Positions 1-10,581 of a stretch of DNA of 64,000 nucleotides are shown in pieces. The notes under the pieces are model-generated. The model saw only the letters and a program-made list of their open reading frames with translations. It did not search any database and was not told the DNA's origin. Position 1 is the first letter of the stretch. Every line of letters begins with the position of its first letter. Location: contig CM045729.1 in assembly GCA_024760905.1 (NCBI GenBank), positions 75,636,050 to 75,700,049 of the forward strand, in the 5' to 3' direction. This DNA is from Plotosus lineatus (Eukaryota; Chordata; Actinopteri; Siluriformes; Plotosidae). The translations under genes were made by a program, and so were the position numbers.

Positions 1-167
1 AGCTTGCATCACCTGTGCCTGGAGCAAGTCCTCCCATCATGCGCCCACGGGTATCCTCCAACCCTTACCCGTTCCCCATCGCCCCTGGTCGCACATAGCG
101 GTGGATTTCATCACTGGGTTACCCCCGTCTGAGGGCAGTAACAAAGGCAGTAACAAAACTGACAGTA

Positions 168-851
168 GTGGACCGGTTCTCCAAGGCATTCCATTTCGTT
201 GCCCTACCCAAACTCCCCTCAGCAATGGAAACAGCGGCTCTCCTGATCCAACACGTCTTCCACTTTCATGGCATTCCCCAGGACATCGTGTCAGACCGGG
301 GCCCCCAATTTGCATCCAGAGTCCGGAAGGCGTTCTGCGACACCTTGGGAGTCTCCTGCAGTCTGACCTCAGGTTACCAGCCCCAGTCGAATGGGCAGGC
401 AGAACACATGAACCAAAGCCTCGGGTCCTCCCTGCACTGCATCGCCTCCTGCCTCCCTGCCTCCTGGGCCACACACCTCCCATGGGTCGAATACGCACAC
501 AATTCTCTGATCTGCACCGCCACTGGGATGTCCCCCTTCATGGTGATCAATGGGTTCCAGCCCCCCCTGTTTCCCAGCCAGGAGGTCGAGGTGGCCGTCC
601 CATCTATCCAGGCACAATTCCACAGAGCATGTGAGGTCTGGAAGGAAGCACAGGCTGCCCTGGAGCGAACAGCTGCCCGAAACCAGAGGATGGCCGATTG
701 CCACCGAACCCCGGCACCTCCCTACAAGGTCGGACAACAAGTGCGGCTCTCCTCCCGGGAGCTGCCCCTGCAAATTGAGTCGAAGAAACTATCTCCACGA
801 TACATTGGGCCCTATTTCATTGAAAAAATCATAAACCCCAGTGCCGTCTGA
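168..851 (+). pseudogene. integrase catalytic core (gypsy), broken
   Basis: This 227-codon open stretch encodes the DDE core of a gypsy integrase, which would join element DNA to the host chromosome. Visible landmarks are VDRFSK at the start (first catalytic Asp), VSDRGPQF near residue 43 (second Asp), the [12 protein letters not shown] block near residue 68 (catalytic Glu) and [10 protein letters not shown] typical of this lineage. The segment just upstream (about 101-160, with [12 protein letters not shown]) is in another frame, so a frameshift separates it from the core. The stretch ends at a TGA inside the usual PSAVRLRLP block, where an Arg CGA is expected, consistent with CpG decay. It is a relic, not a host gene. 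Confidence 0.88.
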
Positions 852-886
852 CTAAGACTCCCACCCTCCCTCAAGGTGCACCGAGT

Positions 887-1168
887 GTGTCATGTCTCTC
901 TAATCAAGCCAGTGGTAGAAAGTCCCCCCCCGACCCCCCACCCCCTCCTCTCCGACTGATTGATGGACATCCCGCATACATGGTCAACAAGATCCTCGAT
1001 GTGCGCAGGCGGGGCCGAGGCTTCCAGTATTTAGTGGACTGGGAGGGGTATGGTCCCGAAGAGCGGTCATGGATTCCCCGCTCCCTAATCCTGGACCCGG
1101 ACCTGTTAGAGGAGTTCTATCGCCAATTCCCAGACAAGCCTGGTCGGGCGCCAGGTGGTGCCCCTTAA
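887..1168 (+). pseudogene. integrase C-terminal chromodomain
   Basis: The frame continues the integrase tail and ends with a chromodomain. Visible motifs are [18 protein letters not shown], then [15 protein letters not shown], with the aromatic and acidic positions of retrotransposon chromodomains. In this lineage the domain helps direct integration to particular chromatin. The frame stops at 1168, only 12 bases before the LTR, the usual compact end of such elements. The linker between core and chromodomain is in a different frame from the core. Confidence 0.85.
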
Positions 1169-1180
1169 GAGGGGGGGTAC
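1167..1180 (+). other. polypurine tract (plus-strand primer site)
   Basis: AAGAGGGGGGGTAC lies immediately before the LTR start TGTC. Position and composition match the RNase-H-resistant primer used to start plus-strand DNA synthesis. Confidence 0.75.
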
Positions 1181-1541
1181 TGTCATGGTCTGTGCTGGCT
1201 GGAGACACTTACCTTTCCTCAGTTCATTGCAGGTGCGGGTGAGGGGCGTGGCGGTCGCTGGTAGAGGAGTTTCGGAGCGGAGGGCACCTGGTCCTAATCG
1301 GCAATCAGCGGCAGCCAGCTATAAATGGGAGCGGCATGCTTCTCTCCACTGTCAGAAGATTGATTCCAATGACTCTGTTCCTCGACGTTCTCTCTGATCC
1401 CTGGCCCGCGCTTCGTGCACGATGAGTTCCTGCCATTCTGCGTTTTCTAGGGATTTCCAGTTCTGAACGTTTAATAAATTGTTGAACCTTCCTTCAGTCT
1501 CCTGCATCCTTGGGTCCTACGCAAACACTCCCACCACGACA
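1181..1541 (+). repeat. 3' LTR of the Ty3/gypsy element
   Basis: A 361-bp LTR starts TGTCATGG and ends CCACGACA, giving imperfect terminal inverted repeats with TG...CA ends. It carries a TATA box (CTATAAAT at 1319-1326) and a polyadenylation signal (AATAAA at 1473-1478). The partner 5' LTR is outside the window. A related solo LTR lies at 57833-58164. Confidence 0.88.
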
Positions 1542-1845
1542 ATCAGGGCAATAAGGAAAGATGGAGCAAATTCAAACAAACTTTTGGTGAGATATCTTGC
1601 CTTTCATACAATTTTTTTTGAATAAATAAATAAATAAAAAATCATGTGCGCACATGTTTTACTTAGTATCCCCAACACGGAGTTAATGTGATACTGACAC
1701 ATTCACACTTTAACCTTTCTTTTAGACCTGAAACCTCATTTGCATGGTAAGTATCACACCTTTTTCTACCTTCTGCGATTACAGATTTCTTGTACACAAT
1801 CAATACTGGCCTAAAATGGCTTTAACAATAAATAATACTCCAAAA
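1542..1845. other. unassigned interval
   Basis: I see no gene or recognisable element. It holds a short AAAT-rich run near 1620-1640. Confidence 0.5.
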
Positions 1846-1857
1846 AAACTCCTTTCT

Positions 1858-2790
1858 CATCATCATCATTATCATCATCTTCCACTAAGTCCAGGGTTGG
1901 GTCGCGAGGGCAGCAACCTAAGCAAAGAGGTCCAGACGTCCCTCTCCCCAGCCACTTCCTCCAACTCTCCCGGGGGAACACTGAGGCGGTCCCAGACAAG
2001 CCGAGAGACATAGTCCCTCCGGCCTGTTCTAGGTCGAGCCCGGGGTCTCTTCCTAGTTGGACATGCCCGAAACACCACACCAGGGAGGCGTCCGGGAAGC
2101 ATTCTGACCAGATGCCCAAGCCACCTCAACTGGCCCATCTCAATGTGGAGCAGCAGCGGATCTACTCCGAGCTCTCCACGGATGGTAAAGCTTCTCACCT
2201 TATCACTAAGGGAGAACCCCGCCACCCAGCGAAGGAAGCTTATTTCAGCCACTTGTATCCGCGATCTTGTTCTTTTGGTCACTACCCAAAGCTCGTGACC
2301 ATAGGTGAGGGTTGGAAGGCAGATCGACTGGTAAATTGAGAGCTTTGCCTTGTGGCTCAGCTCCTTCTTCATCATGACAGACCGGTAAAGGCTCCGCTTA
2401 ACAGCAGAGGCTGCAGCGATTGGCTGTTAATCTCCGCTCCATCCTTCCCTCATTCGTGAACAAAACCCCAAGATACTTAAACTGCTCCACTTGGGGCAGG
2501 ACCTCATTCCCGACCCGGAGGGTGCATTCCACTCTTGTCTGACTGAGAACCATGGCTCGGACTTGGAGATACTGATCCTCATCCCAGCTGCTTTGCACTC
2601 GGCTGCGAATCGCTCCAATGAGAGCTTGAGATCCCGACTTGATGAAGCCAAAAGGACAACATCATCCTCAAAAAGCAGAGACGAGATCCGATGACCACCA
2701 AACCAGAACCCCTCAATGCCTCGACTGCGCCTAGAAATTCTGTCCATAAAAATTATGAAAAGAATCGGTGCCAAAGGATAGTCTTGACGG
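1858..2790 (-). mobile_element. Rex3 non-LTR retrotransposon, 3' half
   Basis: Read on the minus strand this carries the second half of a Rex3-type reverse transcriptase. RQDYPLAPILF (motif B region, QGCPLSP in intact copies), FMDRISRRS, LLFEDDVVLLAS (motif C, FADD changed to FEDD), and the C-terminal block ending in LRWLGHLVRM and ARPRTGRRDYVS are visible. The 3' end at about 1858-1880 is a GATG/GATA-rich simple tail, as described for Rex3. Frames 2427-2804, 2398-2598 and 1875-2375 (all minus) are successive frame-shifted pieces. The family is assigned by the conserved WQTGVVV block in the companion half. Confidence 0.85.
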
Positions 2791-3386
2791 ACTCCAACTC
2801 CCACCAGAAATTAATTTGACTGGAGTGGAGGTCACTGAGGTTGTCATAAAACTCCCCAGTGGTCGAGCTCCGGGGTTGGATGAGATCCGCCCGGAATATC
2901 TCAGGGCTCTGGATGCTGTAGGACTGTCTTGGTTGACACGTCTCTGCAACATCCCATGGTCATCGGGGGCTGTACCCTTTGGATTGGCAAACTGGGGTGG
3001 TGGTCCTGATTATTAAGAAGGGGGACCAGAAGGTGTGTTCCAATTATCAGGGAATCACACTCCTCAGCCTACCTGGGGAAAGTCTAAGCAGGGGGTACTA
3101 GAGAGGAGGATCCGACCGATAGTCAAACCTCGGATTCAGGAGGAACAATGTGGTTTTTTTTCTGGCCGTAGCACTCTTGATCAACTCTATATGCTCCACA
3201 GGATTTTGGAGGGTGCATGGGAGTTTGCCCAGTCTGTCCACATGTTTTGTGGATTTGCAGAAGGCTTTCGACTGTATCCCTCGAACAATCTTGCGGGGCG
3301 TGCTCCGGGAGTACAGCGTTCCGGACCTGTTGCTATGGGCCTTTTGGTCACTGTATCACCGGAGCCAGAGTTTGGTCCGTATTGGC
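2790..3386 (+). mobile_element. Rex3 5' half, inverted relative to its 3' half
   Basis: This plus-strand segment holds the upstream part of the same reverse transcriptase: VEVTEVVIKLPSGRAPGLDE, SWLTRLCNI, a degenerate WQTGVVV block at about 2988-3005, ERRIRPIV, QEEQCGF and the motif A region near KAFD. It ends at LVRIGKLLS, exactly where the minus-strand 3' half (beginning GVGVRQ) would continue. The two halves point in opposite directions and meet at about 2790. A 12-bp match (AAACTCCTTTCT) flanks the composite at 1846-1857 and 3387-3398, suggesting one insertion with a target-site duplication. Confidence 0.82.
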
Positions 3387-3398
3387 AAACTCCTTTCT

Positions 3399-3695
3399 AA
3401 TACTGACAAATCAAAAGGTCAACTGTTCAGATACTTTTAGCAGACAGCTAAAACCAGACAAACAGAAACATGTAAAATTAATTGTGCACTCACATCAAGA
3501 TGAAGAATATTAATAAGTGGACTGCCCTTGAGAATTTCTTTGGTTCCAACCACCCCTCTTTATCTCTCTTTTTTATCTATCAAACATACAAAAGCTTTTT
3601 CTTTGGTCATAAACCTTCTGCCAAAACTAGACGTGGTTTCCCATGGAATATATGATTTGAGTAGTGATGAAGTAAAAGAAAAAATATGGTTATAT
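3399..3695. other. unassigned interval
   Basis: AT-rich sequence between the Rex3 copy and a SINE. The short open frames resemble no protein family I know. Confidence 0.5.
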
Positions 3696-3713
3696 AGAGA
3701 AAGCAAATGTCAA

Positions 3714-4068
3714 GGGGCAGTGGTGGTCTAGTGGTATAGGGCGCTGGATCGCTGATCCAAAGGTTGGGGGTTCGAGTCCCACTATCCACAGGGTTGTCAT
3801 TGTCCCCCCCAGTGCAGCTAACTGGGTTATCAAAGGCGGGCCATGTCTCTCAATGTCTATGGTGAGAGGCATGTAAAAGAAGCATTGCTGACTTTCGTAA
3901 AGAGTAGGCTGCAAAGTCGTCAGCGTGTTTCTGTCCCTTGATAAAAAGGGTTGTGACAAGAAGGGCATCCGACATAAAAACCTCTGCCAAATCAAATGTG
4001 CGAATCAGATGATTCGCTGTGGCGACTCCCGAGTAACAGGAAAAAAGCCGAAAGGAAGACAGACAGAC
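3714..4068 (+). mobile_element. tRNA-derived SINE, type A (RTE-like tail)
   Basis: A full-length SINE. Its head is tRNA-like with pol III A box (TGGTCTAGTGGTA) and B box (GGTTCGAGTCC). A body follows (AACTGGGTTATCAAAGGCGGG ... GCTGACTTTCG). The tail contains GAAGGGCATCCGACATAAAA and then GATGATTCGCTGTGGCGACT ... GCCGAAAGGAAGACAGACAG, both resembling the RTE family of this window. It is flanked by an 18-bp perfect duplication AGAGAAAGCAAATGTCAA at 3696-3713 and 4069-4086, so it is young. Confidence 0.9.
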
Positions 4069-4114
4069 AGAGAAAGCAAATGTCAATCGATTGACTAAAG
4101 GGTCTATACCTCAC

Positions 4115-4496
4115 TTCTTCTTCTTTTCCTTTCGGCTGCTCCCTTCAGGGGTTGCCACAGCAAATCATCTGCCTCCATCTCACCCTGTCCTCTGCATCTT
4201 CTTCTCTGACTCCAATGACCTTCCTCTTCTCTCTCTGCCTACGGACACACCTCCTGCCTCTCCCTCTTCGACGTCTTCGACCAACAGTAGTCCAATTTCC
4301 ATCAGCAACCTGTTGCTTGACAGCACTGTCGTTGTTAACCCGGGCCTCAACTGATCCGGTATGGGGGTTATACTTCTGATTTGCATCATGAAAGTTTGGC
4401 ATTGGTTTTACGTCGGATGCCCTTCCTGACACAACCCTCTGCATTTCTCCGGGCTTGGGACCGGCATAAGGGGGAGAGACACTGGTTAGTGCTAAG
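4115..4496 (-). mobile_element. 382-bp internally deleted RTE element
   Basis: On the minus strand this joins the RTE 5' UTR, up to the start region near GTCCGTAGGCAGAGAGAGAA, directly to the last about 110 bp of the same element (GATGATTTGCTGTGGC ... GCCGAAAGGAAAAGAAG). The endonuclease and reverse transcriptase regions are absent. A 15-bp duplication GGGTCTATACCTCAC flanks it (4100-4114 and 4497-4511). It is either a non-autonomous element that inserted in this form or a copy deleted after insertion. Confidence 0.85.
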
Positions 4497-4511
4497 GGGT
4501 CTATACCTCAC

Positions 4512-5116
4512 AAATGTTGGTATCAAAAACAGGAGCTCTTGGTATCCAAGGACAACATGAGTAAGAGAAAGTAAAAGGCGAGACTTGTGCTTTCCTCTGT
4601 GATCAATAATTCCTAAACAAATAAATAAATAAATACGGTGCCGTATTAAATAACAAAAAGAGTTTCCTGAATATGAGTATAGTCTATGCAATTCAACTCA
4701 CAGTGTTTATCATGGCGTTTAAAAACAAGTAGCAGCACATCGATGCAATAAGGCTACTATCTGCTATATCACCACTGATATACATTGTAATACAATATAT
4801 AAGTGACGTGCATCAGGGGAGGCAGAGGAGGTTGATCTTGAAAAGAAAAACAAGTTTAATCATAAAATATAATAAATATTAATATTTCTCAGTTGGTATG
4901 CATTACAAACCCCTTTATTGTCTGGATCTAATATTATTTTTTGCAACAAAGCAGAACAGAATTTACTTTTGTCCCATTCAAATACAGGGAGGAGTTGCAC
5001 TGTGAGGTACCAGACCAGAAACTAGAAAAAAAAAGAGAAACTCCGAGTCAGTCTGGGGGTTTGATCAGTCAACACCAGAAAAGACATGCAGAAGGAAAGT
5101 ATCTTTTGGCAAGTTA
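4512..5116. other. unassigned interval
   Basis: No gene or clear element is visible. A short AAAT run lies near 4620-4635. Confidence 0.5.
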
Positions 5117-5144
5117 TGATTATTTATTATTATTGTGATTATTA

Positions 5145-5193
<49 letters not shown>
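5117..5193. repeat. (TTA)n microsatellite
   Basis: About 75 bp of TTA/ATT repeats with a few interruptions. Confidence 0.95.
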
Positions 5194-5196
<3 letters not shown>

Positions 5197-5199
5197 ATG

Positions 5200-5311
5200 T
5201 TTTCCCCAACATCAACCTGGAGTTGGTTGAGATGGGCACCAACCTCCCCGTGACCCTGTTTAGGATTAAGCAGTTCAGGAAATGAATGAATGAATGAATG
5301 AATGAATGAAT
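5200..5311 (+). mobile_element. L2-type SINE/LINE 3' tail with (GAAT)n
   Basis: The sequence reads GAGTTGG..GAGATGGGCACCAACCTCCCCGTGACCC... TTTAGGATTAAGC.., then ends in (GAAT)7. This equals the 3' tail of the type B SINEs in this window, but the head and body are absent, so it is a 5'-truncated copy. Confidence 0.7.
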
Positions 5312-5357
5312 AAACATCAACCCATGGAGAGCAATGGGTTTTTCTTAGGTTTTTCCC

Positions 5358-6656
5358 TCCTCAAATTTTATCATTATCATCTTATGCTTAATCTAAGCAG
5401 TGAGGTCCAGACATCCCTCTCCCCAGCCACTTCGTCTAGTTCTTCTCGGGTAATACCAAGATGTTCCCAGACCAGTCAAGAGACGTAGTCCTTCCAGCGT
5501 ATTCTAGACCCCGTGGTCTCTTTCTTGTTGAGCCTGCCAGGTTTGGAGGGCTGCCTCACCTGCCATCATAGCCAGCTCACCCCCAGATGGTGATCAGTTG
5601 ACAGCTCAGCTCCTCTCTTCTCCTGAGTGTCTAGAAGAGGCAGCTACAAATCCAGTCATATAACTACAAAGTCGATTGTCGAATTGTGGCCTAGAGTGTC
5701 CTGGTGCTAGTGGCACTTATGGACACCCTTATGTTCGAACATGGCGTTCGTGATGGACATACTGTGAAGAGCACAGAAGTATCACAATGAGACACCATTC
5801 GGGTTCAGACTGGAGAGGCCTTACCTAGCAATCACACCCTTCCAGATCATACTGTTATTACCCACATGGGCATTGAAATCTCCCAGGATAATGAGGGAGT
5901 TACCAAGGGGAGCATTCTCCAACACACCCCTAAATACTCCACAAAGGGTGGGTACACTGAACTGTCATTTGGTGCATAAGCACAAACACCAGTCAGGACC
6001 TGTCCCTCCACCCAAAGGCAGAAGGAAGTTACCCTTTCATTGACTGGAGAGAACCCCAACATGTGGCCACTGAGATAAGGGACAACAAGGATGCCCAAAC
6101 TGGTTCGCAGCCTCTTCCCATCAGCAACTCCAGAATGGAATAAGGTCCAGCCCCTCTCGAGATGGGTGGTTCCAGAGCCCCAGGTGTGCATTCAGGAGAA
6201 TCTGACTATATTTAGTCGTTATCGCTCAACCTCATGCACCAACTCAGACTCCTTCCTCACCAGAGAGGTGCCATTCCATGTCCCAAGAGTGAGAGTCAGA
6301 GTCAGTAGCCGAGGATCAGTCCTACAGAGCCCATGCCTTTGGCTGCCACCCAAATCAAATCGCACCTGACCCCTGTAGCCCCTCCCACAGGTGGTAGTTC
6401 CATGGGTGGGCAGACTCATGTCTCCTTTTCAGGTCGAGCTTGATCGGCCTCCATGGGAAGAACCCTGACCACCAGGTGCTCACCTTATGAGCCACTCCCC
6501 CATGACTGTCTCTAGAGGGGCTCCAATGACCTGCATTCGGGCAAGGGAAACCATGTCCTTTTCTTTTTGATAGACATAGAGGTCATGTGAACCGCGCTTA
6601 GCCTGGTCCTTCACCTAGGACTTGTTTGCCTTGAGTGACCCTACCAGGGGCACAAC
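5358..6656 (-). mobile_element. Rex3 copy with the reverse transcriptase region deleted
   Basis: On the minus strand the 5' leader and endonuclease half of a Rex3-like element (about 6656 down to 5600) is joined to its extreme 3' end (5520 down to 5358, with a GATA-rich tail). The endonuclease section shows GWTLFHSGVADG, LGFSPVNERV and VCAYAPNDSSVYPPFVE (frame 5847-6191), the APE-type nuclease that nicks the target. The AYGPN-type motif is retained, but the frame breaks on both sides. No reverse transcriptase motifs remain. Leader, endonuclease and tail are all in one orientation, unlike the inverted copy at 1.9-3.4 kb. Confidence 0.8.
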
Positions 6657-7471
6657 ATTTTTTGACATTCTGAATACTGTGGTCAAAGATAACTTGTTGC
6701 TTTGTTTTGCCACTATTCCAGACAGGATGAAGTGCACCCCATGGCTGCTGTCTTATTAGAAGGCATTGATTAATAAAGGAGGTCTGGTAGAGACTGTGCC
6801 CCCTGCTTGCACCATTCTTCAAACATTTTTCCCCTTTAAGTCCATCTGTCTATATTCCCACCCCCACACACTCGGTTTCAAGTACTAGATCATTTATCTC
6901 AGATTCCATGATAGCTTGTTTAATTTGCCAAAAGCCCATCCTGTTTAGTATTTAAAAGAATTATTCTAATAAATGTCTGTCTCGTTTATAGTTTCCGGGT
7001 TGTAAATGTTCTTAAATGCCTCTGTTGTCCATGTTTTTAAAAATAGAAACAAATTGTATATAACATTTCAGCATGTTTCTCCATAATATTAGACTTAATG
7101 ATTATTTGTTAAATATTAAAGTAAAATGTATAACACTACACACTAGAGTGCTTCAAAACCAATAGGTCTGCAGGGGGTGGTATAGCTCTACAAATCCCTT
7201 GTACTCATGCCCCCTGACTCATGCACCTTGACTCTATTTAATGCATCCAAGCATACATGCCCCTCAAGAAATTGCTGATTCCCAGTACGGTCACCAGAGG
7301 GAAGTAGAGCTCCACACACCTCCCATGTATTCCACATGCACCCAACTCACTGAATCCTTATGGGCCTAGCATTTAACTGAGCTGGTCAAAATTCTGGAAA
7401 TAAATTATGCATTTGGAATCATTTGTACATCTCTTGAAATATACCCAACTGTAGAGCTGTGGTAATAATCT
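6657..7471. other. unassigned interval
   Basis: No open frame with a recognisable family and no terminal repeats found. Confidence 0.5.
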
Positions 7472-7479
7472 TTTTAAAT

Positions 7480-8187
7480 CAGGAGTAGGCAAACTTTATG
7501 GCTCAGGGGCCACAATGACTTTTAACATTTGACAGACGTGCCAGGCCACACCAGATGCATACATATCAAATATAAACATAAAAAAGTTACTTTTAGTTTG
7601 AACAGTGTTGTTCACCCTTTTTAGCCAGTGCATCAAAGTCTAGTGTTAGTTTTGTTGTGGTAATTCTGAGAACATATCTGAGATGGTCAGGGTCTTTGCT
7701 AACTTAAATGCCAGCAAATAGCTTGCCTTCAGCTTGATCCTTGGATGGCAGTTTGTTGGATAAAGGTGTTCTGCTGAACCTGCAAACTAGCTGCCAACCT
7801 CTGAGTGGTGGCGGTTCATTCTTGCTTTAAATACTAATTAGCATTCTACGTGGAAAAGTGATAGCTATTGTATTTCTTTAAATACATTTCACTGTACTTC
7901 AGTGAAAACGTTTTAAAGTGTCTATTATTTATCAAGCACTCACTGTCGACTTTTCTTCTCTTTGATTCATTCATTGTTGCAGACGGGTTTAGAGTAGTAG
8001 CAGAGTAATAACACAGCTTGGCCTCCTAAAATCAGGTCGATGTACAATATTGCTGAATACGCCACCTGGTGAAGTGGCAGTTATTACAGGACAAGGTGAA
8101 ATAAATGCAGTCAAAATTATATGGTTTGGTTTGGGCTTAGGAGGGCGGATTAAAAAAAATCAATAGGCTGTAGTTTGCCCACCCCTG
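7480..8187 (+). mobile_element. non-autonomous hAT element (708 bp)
   Basis: The ends are inverted repeats: CAGGAGTAGGCAAACT at the left and the complement of CAGGGGTGGGCAAACT at the right, the hAT-type CAGGGGTGGGCAAAC terminus. A perfect 8-bp target duplication TTTTAAAT flanks it (7472-7479 and 8188-8195), the length made by hAT transposases. No transposase is encoded, so it needs a helper. Strand is arbitrary. Confidence 0.92.
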
Positions 8188-8439
8188 TTTTAAATGTTAT
8201 CCTTGGATTTTGGAGGGCCAGATTAAAAAAAACACATCATAAAAGCTCACTTCTGTAATTCTAAATGCCATAAATGTAAATGTGAATGTAAACAACATGT
8301 GGTGTAAAAAAAGACACACAGTGACTGAAAGAAAAAATATATAAATTCTGACCACATCTGGGTCCGTGAGTGGGTACCTTATGTTAAACAATGTTTATAA
8401 AAAAAAAAGCTTTGGGGCTGGTTAAATAACAGTTATGTA

Positions 8440-8882
8440 TTTATACCCATCAGTTATAAAATAAAAAAAATCTAACCACTGGTAGGTGAAGTAAATAACA
8501 ATTATTAGCTCTTTTCAATGGCACTTGCCAAGGAGTGTGATGCATTAGGCAGAAAGAAATTATTAAATTTCTGAGGTTTATATGTTGCAAACAAGAAAAA
8601 TGAACAAGTGTAAGGGTCTGAGTGACTTTGACAAGGGCCACATTATGATGGCAAATGACGGAATCAATTCATCTCCAGGAGGGCAGATCTTGGGGGAATG
8701 TTCTTTCTATTCAGTGGTAAAAACATGCAAGCTAGTCTGTCTGGTGTGATCCCAGAGGAGAGTTTCTGTAGCACAAAATGGTGACTATTAATGCTGGCTC
8801 CAATAAAAAGGTATCAGAATAGGCAATATACTGCAGCTTTATGTGTATGGGACTGCCTTGCCACAGACCTGATCGACGCCCC
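8440..8882 (+). pseudogene. Tc1/mariner transposase remnant, 3' truncated
   Basis: The sequence follows the layout of a common fish Tc1/mariner element: a leader (CAATGGCACTTGCCAAGGAG), then a coding start that reads LSDFDKGHIMMA, as in the N-terminal helix-turn-helix of that transposase. Degenerate coding sequence follows, recognisable as far as GACTGCCTTGCCACAGACC. Many stops and indels are present. It ends abruptly about 15 bp before the duplication flanking the next SINE. The catalytic DDE region is missing. The assignment rests on recalled family sequence. Confidence 0.7.
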
Positions 8883-8916
8883 CCCTGACTGACGTTTGTA
8901 TACGTACATGTATATG

Positions 8917-9257
8917 ATGAGATGTCCTTTTGGCTTTTTCCATTTATCAGGGGTCGCCTCAACGAATGAATCGCACGTTTGATTTGGCATAGGTTTTTAT
9001 GTCGGATGCCCTTCCTGACACAACCCTTTGGCAAGGGACAGCAACACGCTGATGGCTTTACAGCCAACTCTTTACGAAAGTCAGCAATGGTTCTTTTACA
9101 TGCCTCACACATAGACAGTGAGAGACATGGCTGGCCTTTGATTACCCAGTTAGCTGCACTGGGGGGGACAGTGACAGCCTTGTGGAGAGTGAGACTCAAA
9201 CCCCCAAAGTTAGCATCAGCGATCCAACACCCTATACCTCTAGACCACCACTGTCCA
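8917..9257 (-). mobile_element. tRNA-derived SINE, type A
   Basis: A minus-strand copy with head, body and the RTE-like tail (complement of GGCTTTTTCCATTTATCAGG at its 3' end). It is flanked by a perfect 20-bp duplication TGTATACGTACATGTATATG at 8897-8916 and 9258-9277. Confidence 0.9.
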
Positions 9258-9280
9258 TGTATACGTACATGTATATGTGT

Positions 9281-9500
9281 ATATAATATCAATAAATACA
9301 TATTCCATGCTATAAATGCTTATAATAACAATTTATCATTCAAAAATAGGGCATAAGATTTAAATTAAATATAAATACACACACCTACAGACATGCGTGC
9401 GCACACACACACACGCACACACACACACACACTGAGATGCTGACATCACATAAAAATGTAAATAATTTCTGTGTGTGTGTGTGTGTGTGCGTGCGTGTTG
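9281..9500. repeat. dispersed repeat shared with 43761-43935, with CA/GT tracts
   Basis: The segment from AATATCAATAAATACATATT through TAAATATAAATACACACACC to AAAATGTAAATAATTT is closely matched at 43761-43935. It contains (CA)n near 9403-9432 and (GT)n near 9468-9498. The family is unknown to me. Confidence 0.7.
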
Positions 9501-9551
9501 GGGGTTGGTGGGGGGGACTCCACCGAATGTGAGCAAAACGCGGCTCATCCG

Positions 9552-9914
9552 GACATCATAGTCCATGGAGATTCTTGTCTAACCTCATCTGTCAGCCTGT
9601 CCATCACCACAGCAAACAAGAAGGGGCTGAGAGCTGACCCTTGATGCAGTCCCACCTCCCCCTTAAACTCTTCTGTCACACCGACAGCACACCTCACCAC
9701 TGTCTTACATCTCTCATACATGTCCTGCACCACTCTAACATACTTCTCTGTCACTCCAGACTTCCTTATGCAATGCCACAGTTCTTCTCTTGACACCTTG
9801 TCATATGCTTTCTCATGATTCACAAAGGCACAATGTAGCTCCTTCTGACCTTCTCTGTACTTCTCTATTAACATCCTCAAAACAAACACTGCATCTGTGG
9901 TGCTCTTTCTTCTT
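9552..9914 (-). mobile_element. RTE reverse transcriptase fragment
   Basis: About 360 bp covering mid reverse transcriptase: STTDAVFVLRMLIEKY, motif A region (NHEKAYDKV, where other copies read DLEKAYDRV, so the first catalytic Asp is changed to Asn), EVGLHQGSALSPFLF (motif B) and ESPWTMM, stopping just before the FADD motif. Both ends are truncated. Confidence 0.88.
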
Positions 9915-10259
9915 CAAGATATGCACTAACAGTGTATCTTTAGGATTTCACCCAAATGAGGATGGGTTTCCCTTTTGGGGCTGATTCCTCTCAAGGTTTC
10001 TTCCTTGAATCTATTGAGTGAGTTTTTCACTGACACCGTCACCAAAGGCTTGTTCATTAAGGAGGTGTAGGAGTTATAGGGAATGTTTAAATTCTTTAAT
10101 ACTTTGTTAGCTCTTACTTTCGCAGTTTTAAAAAAATTATTTTGAAACTATTGTGATGTTTTTGAAGAATTCTAAATAGTACTACACTTTTTAATTTACT
10201 GTTACATTAAAACCAGCTCTTCTCTGTGAATGTGTGGTTAGATTTCATTATTGCCCATC
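9915..10259. other. unassigned interval
   Basis: AT-rich sequence with no recognisable gene or repeat. Confidence 0.45.
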
Positions 10260-10581
10260 GGTGGAATATCAGTATGGAATGCAGCCGTGAGTGGGGGCAC
10301 AAGCCAGTGTTCATCCTTGAGTGCCGGTCCCAAGCCCAGATAAATGCGGAGGGTTGTGTCAAGAAGGGCATCCGGCATAAAACCAATGCCACATACAACA
10401 TGCAAGTCAAAAATAAGAATTCCATACTGGATCAGTCGAAGCCCGGGTTAACAATGACCGGCATCAGTGCTGTTAACCAACAGGACAGGGTGCTGTTGGA
10501 AATTGGATTACTGTTGGTTGAAGAAGTTGAAGAACGAGAGGCAGGAGGTGTGTCCGTAGGCAGAGAGAGAAGAGTAAAAGC

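Larger units (their letters stand above)
1..1180 (+). mobile_element. Ty3/gypsy chromovirus, 3' part of the internal region
   Basis: The window opens inside a Ty3/gypsy-type LTR retrotransposon. The readable order is integrase core, integrase C-terminal region, chromodomain, polypurine tract, 3' LTR. A chromodomain at the integrase C terminus defines the chromovirus lineage (established knowledge). Gag, protease and most of the polymerase lie outside the window to the left. The reading frame is broken more than once, including a tandem duplication of a 12-bp unit near 133-156 and a frame change just before the first catalytic Asp, so this copy is inactive. Confidence 0.9.
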
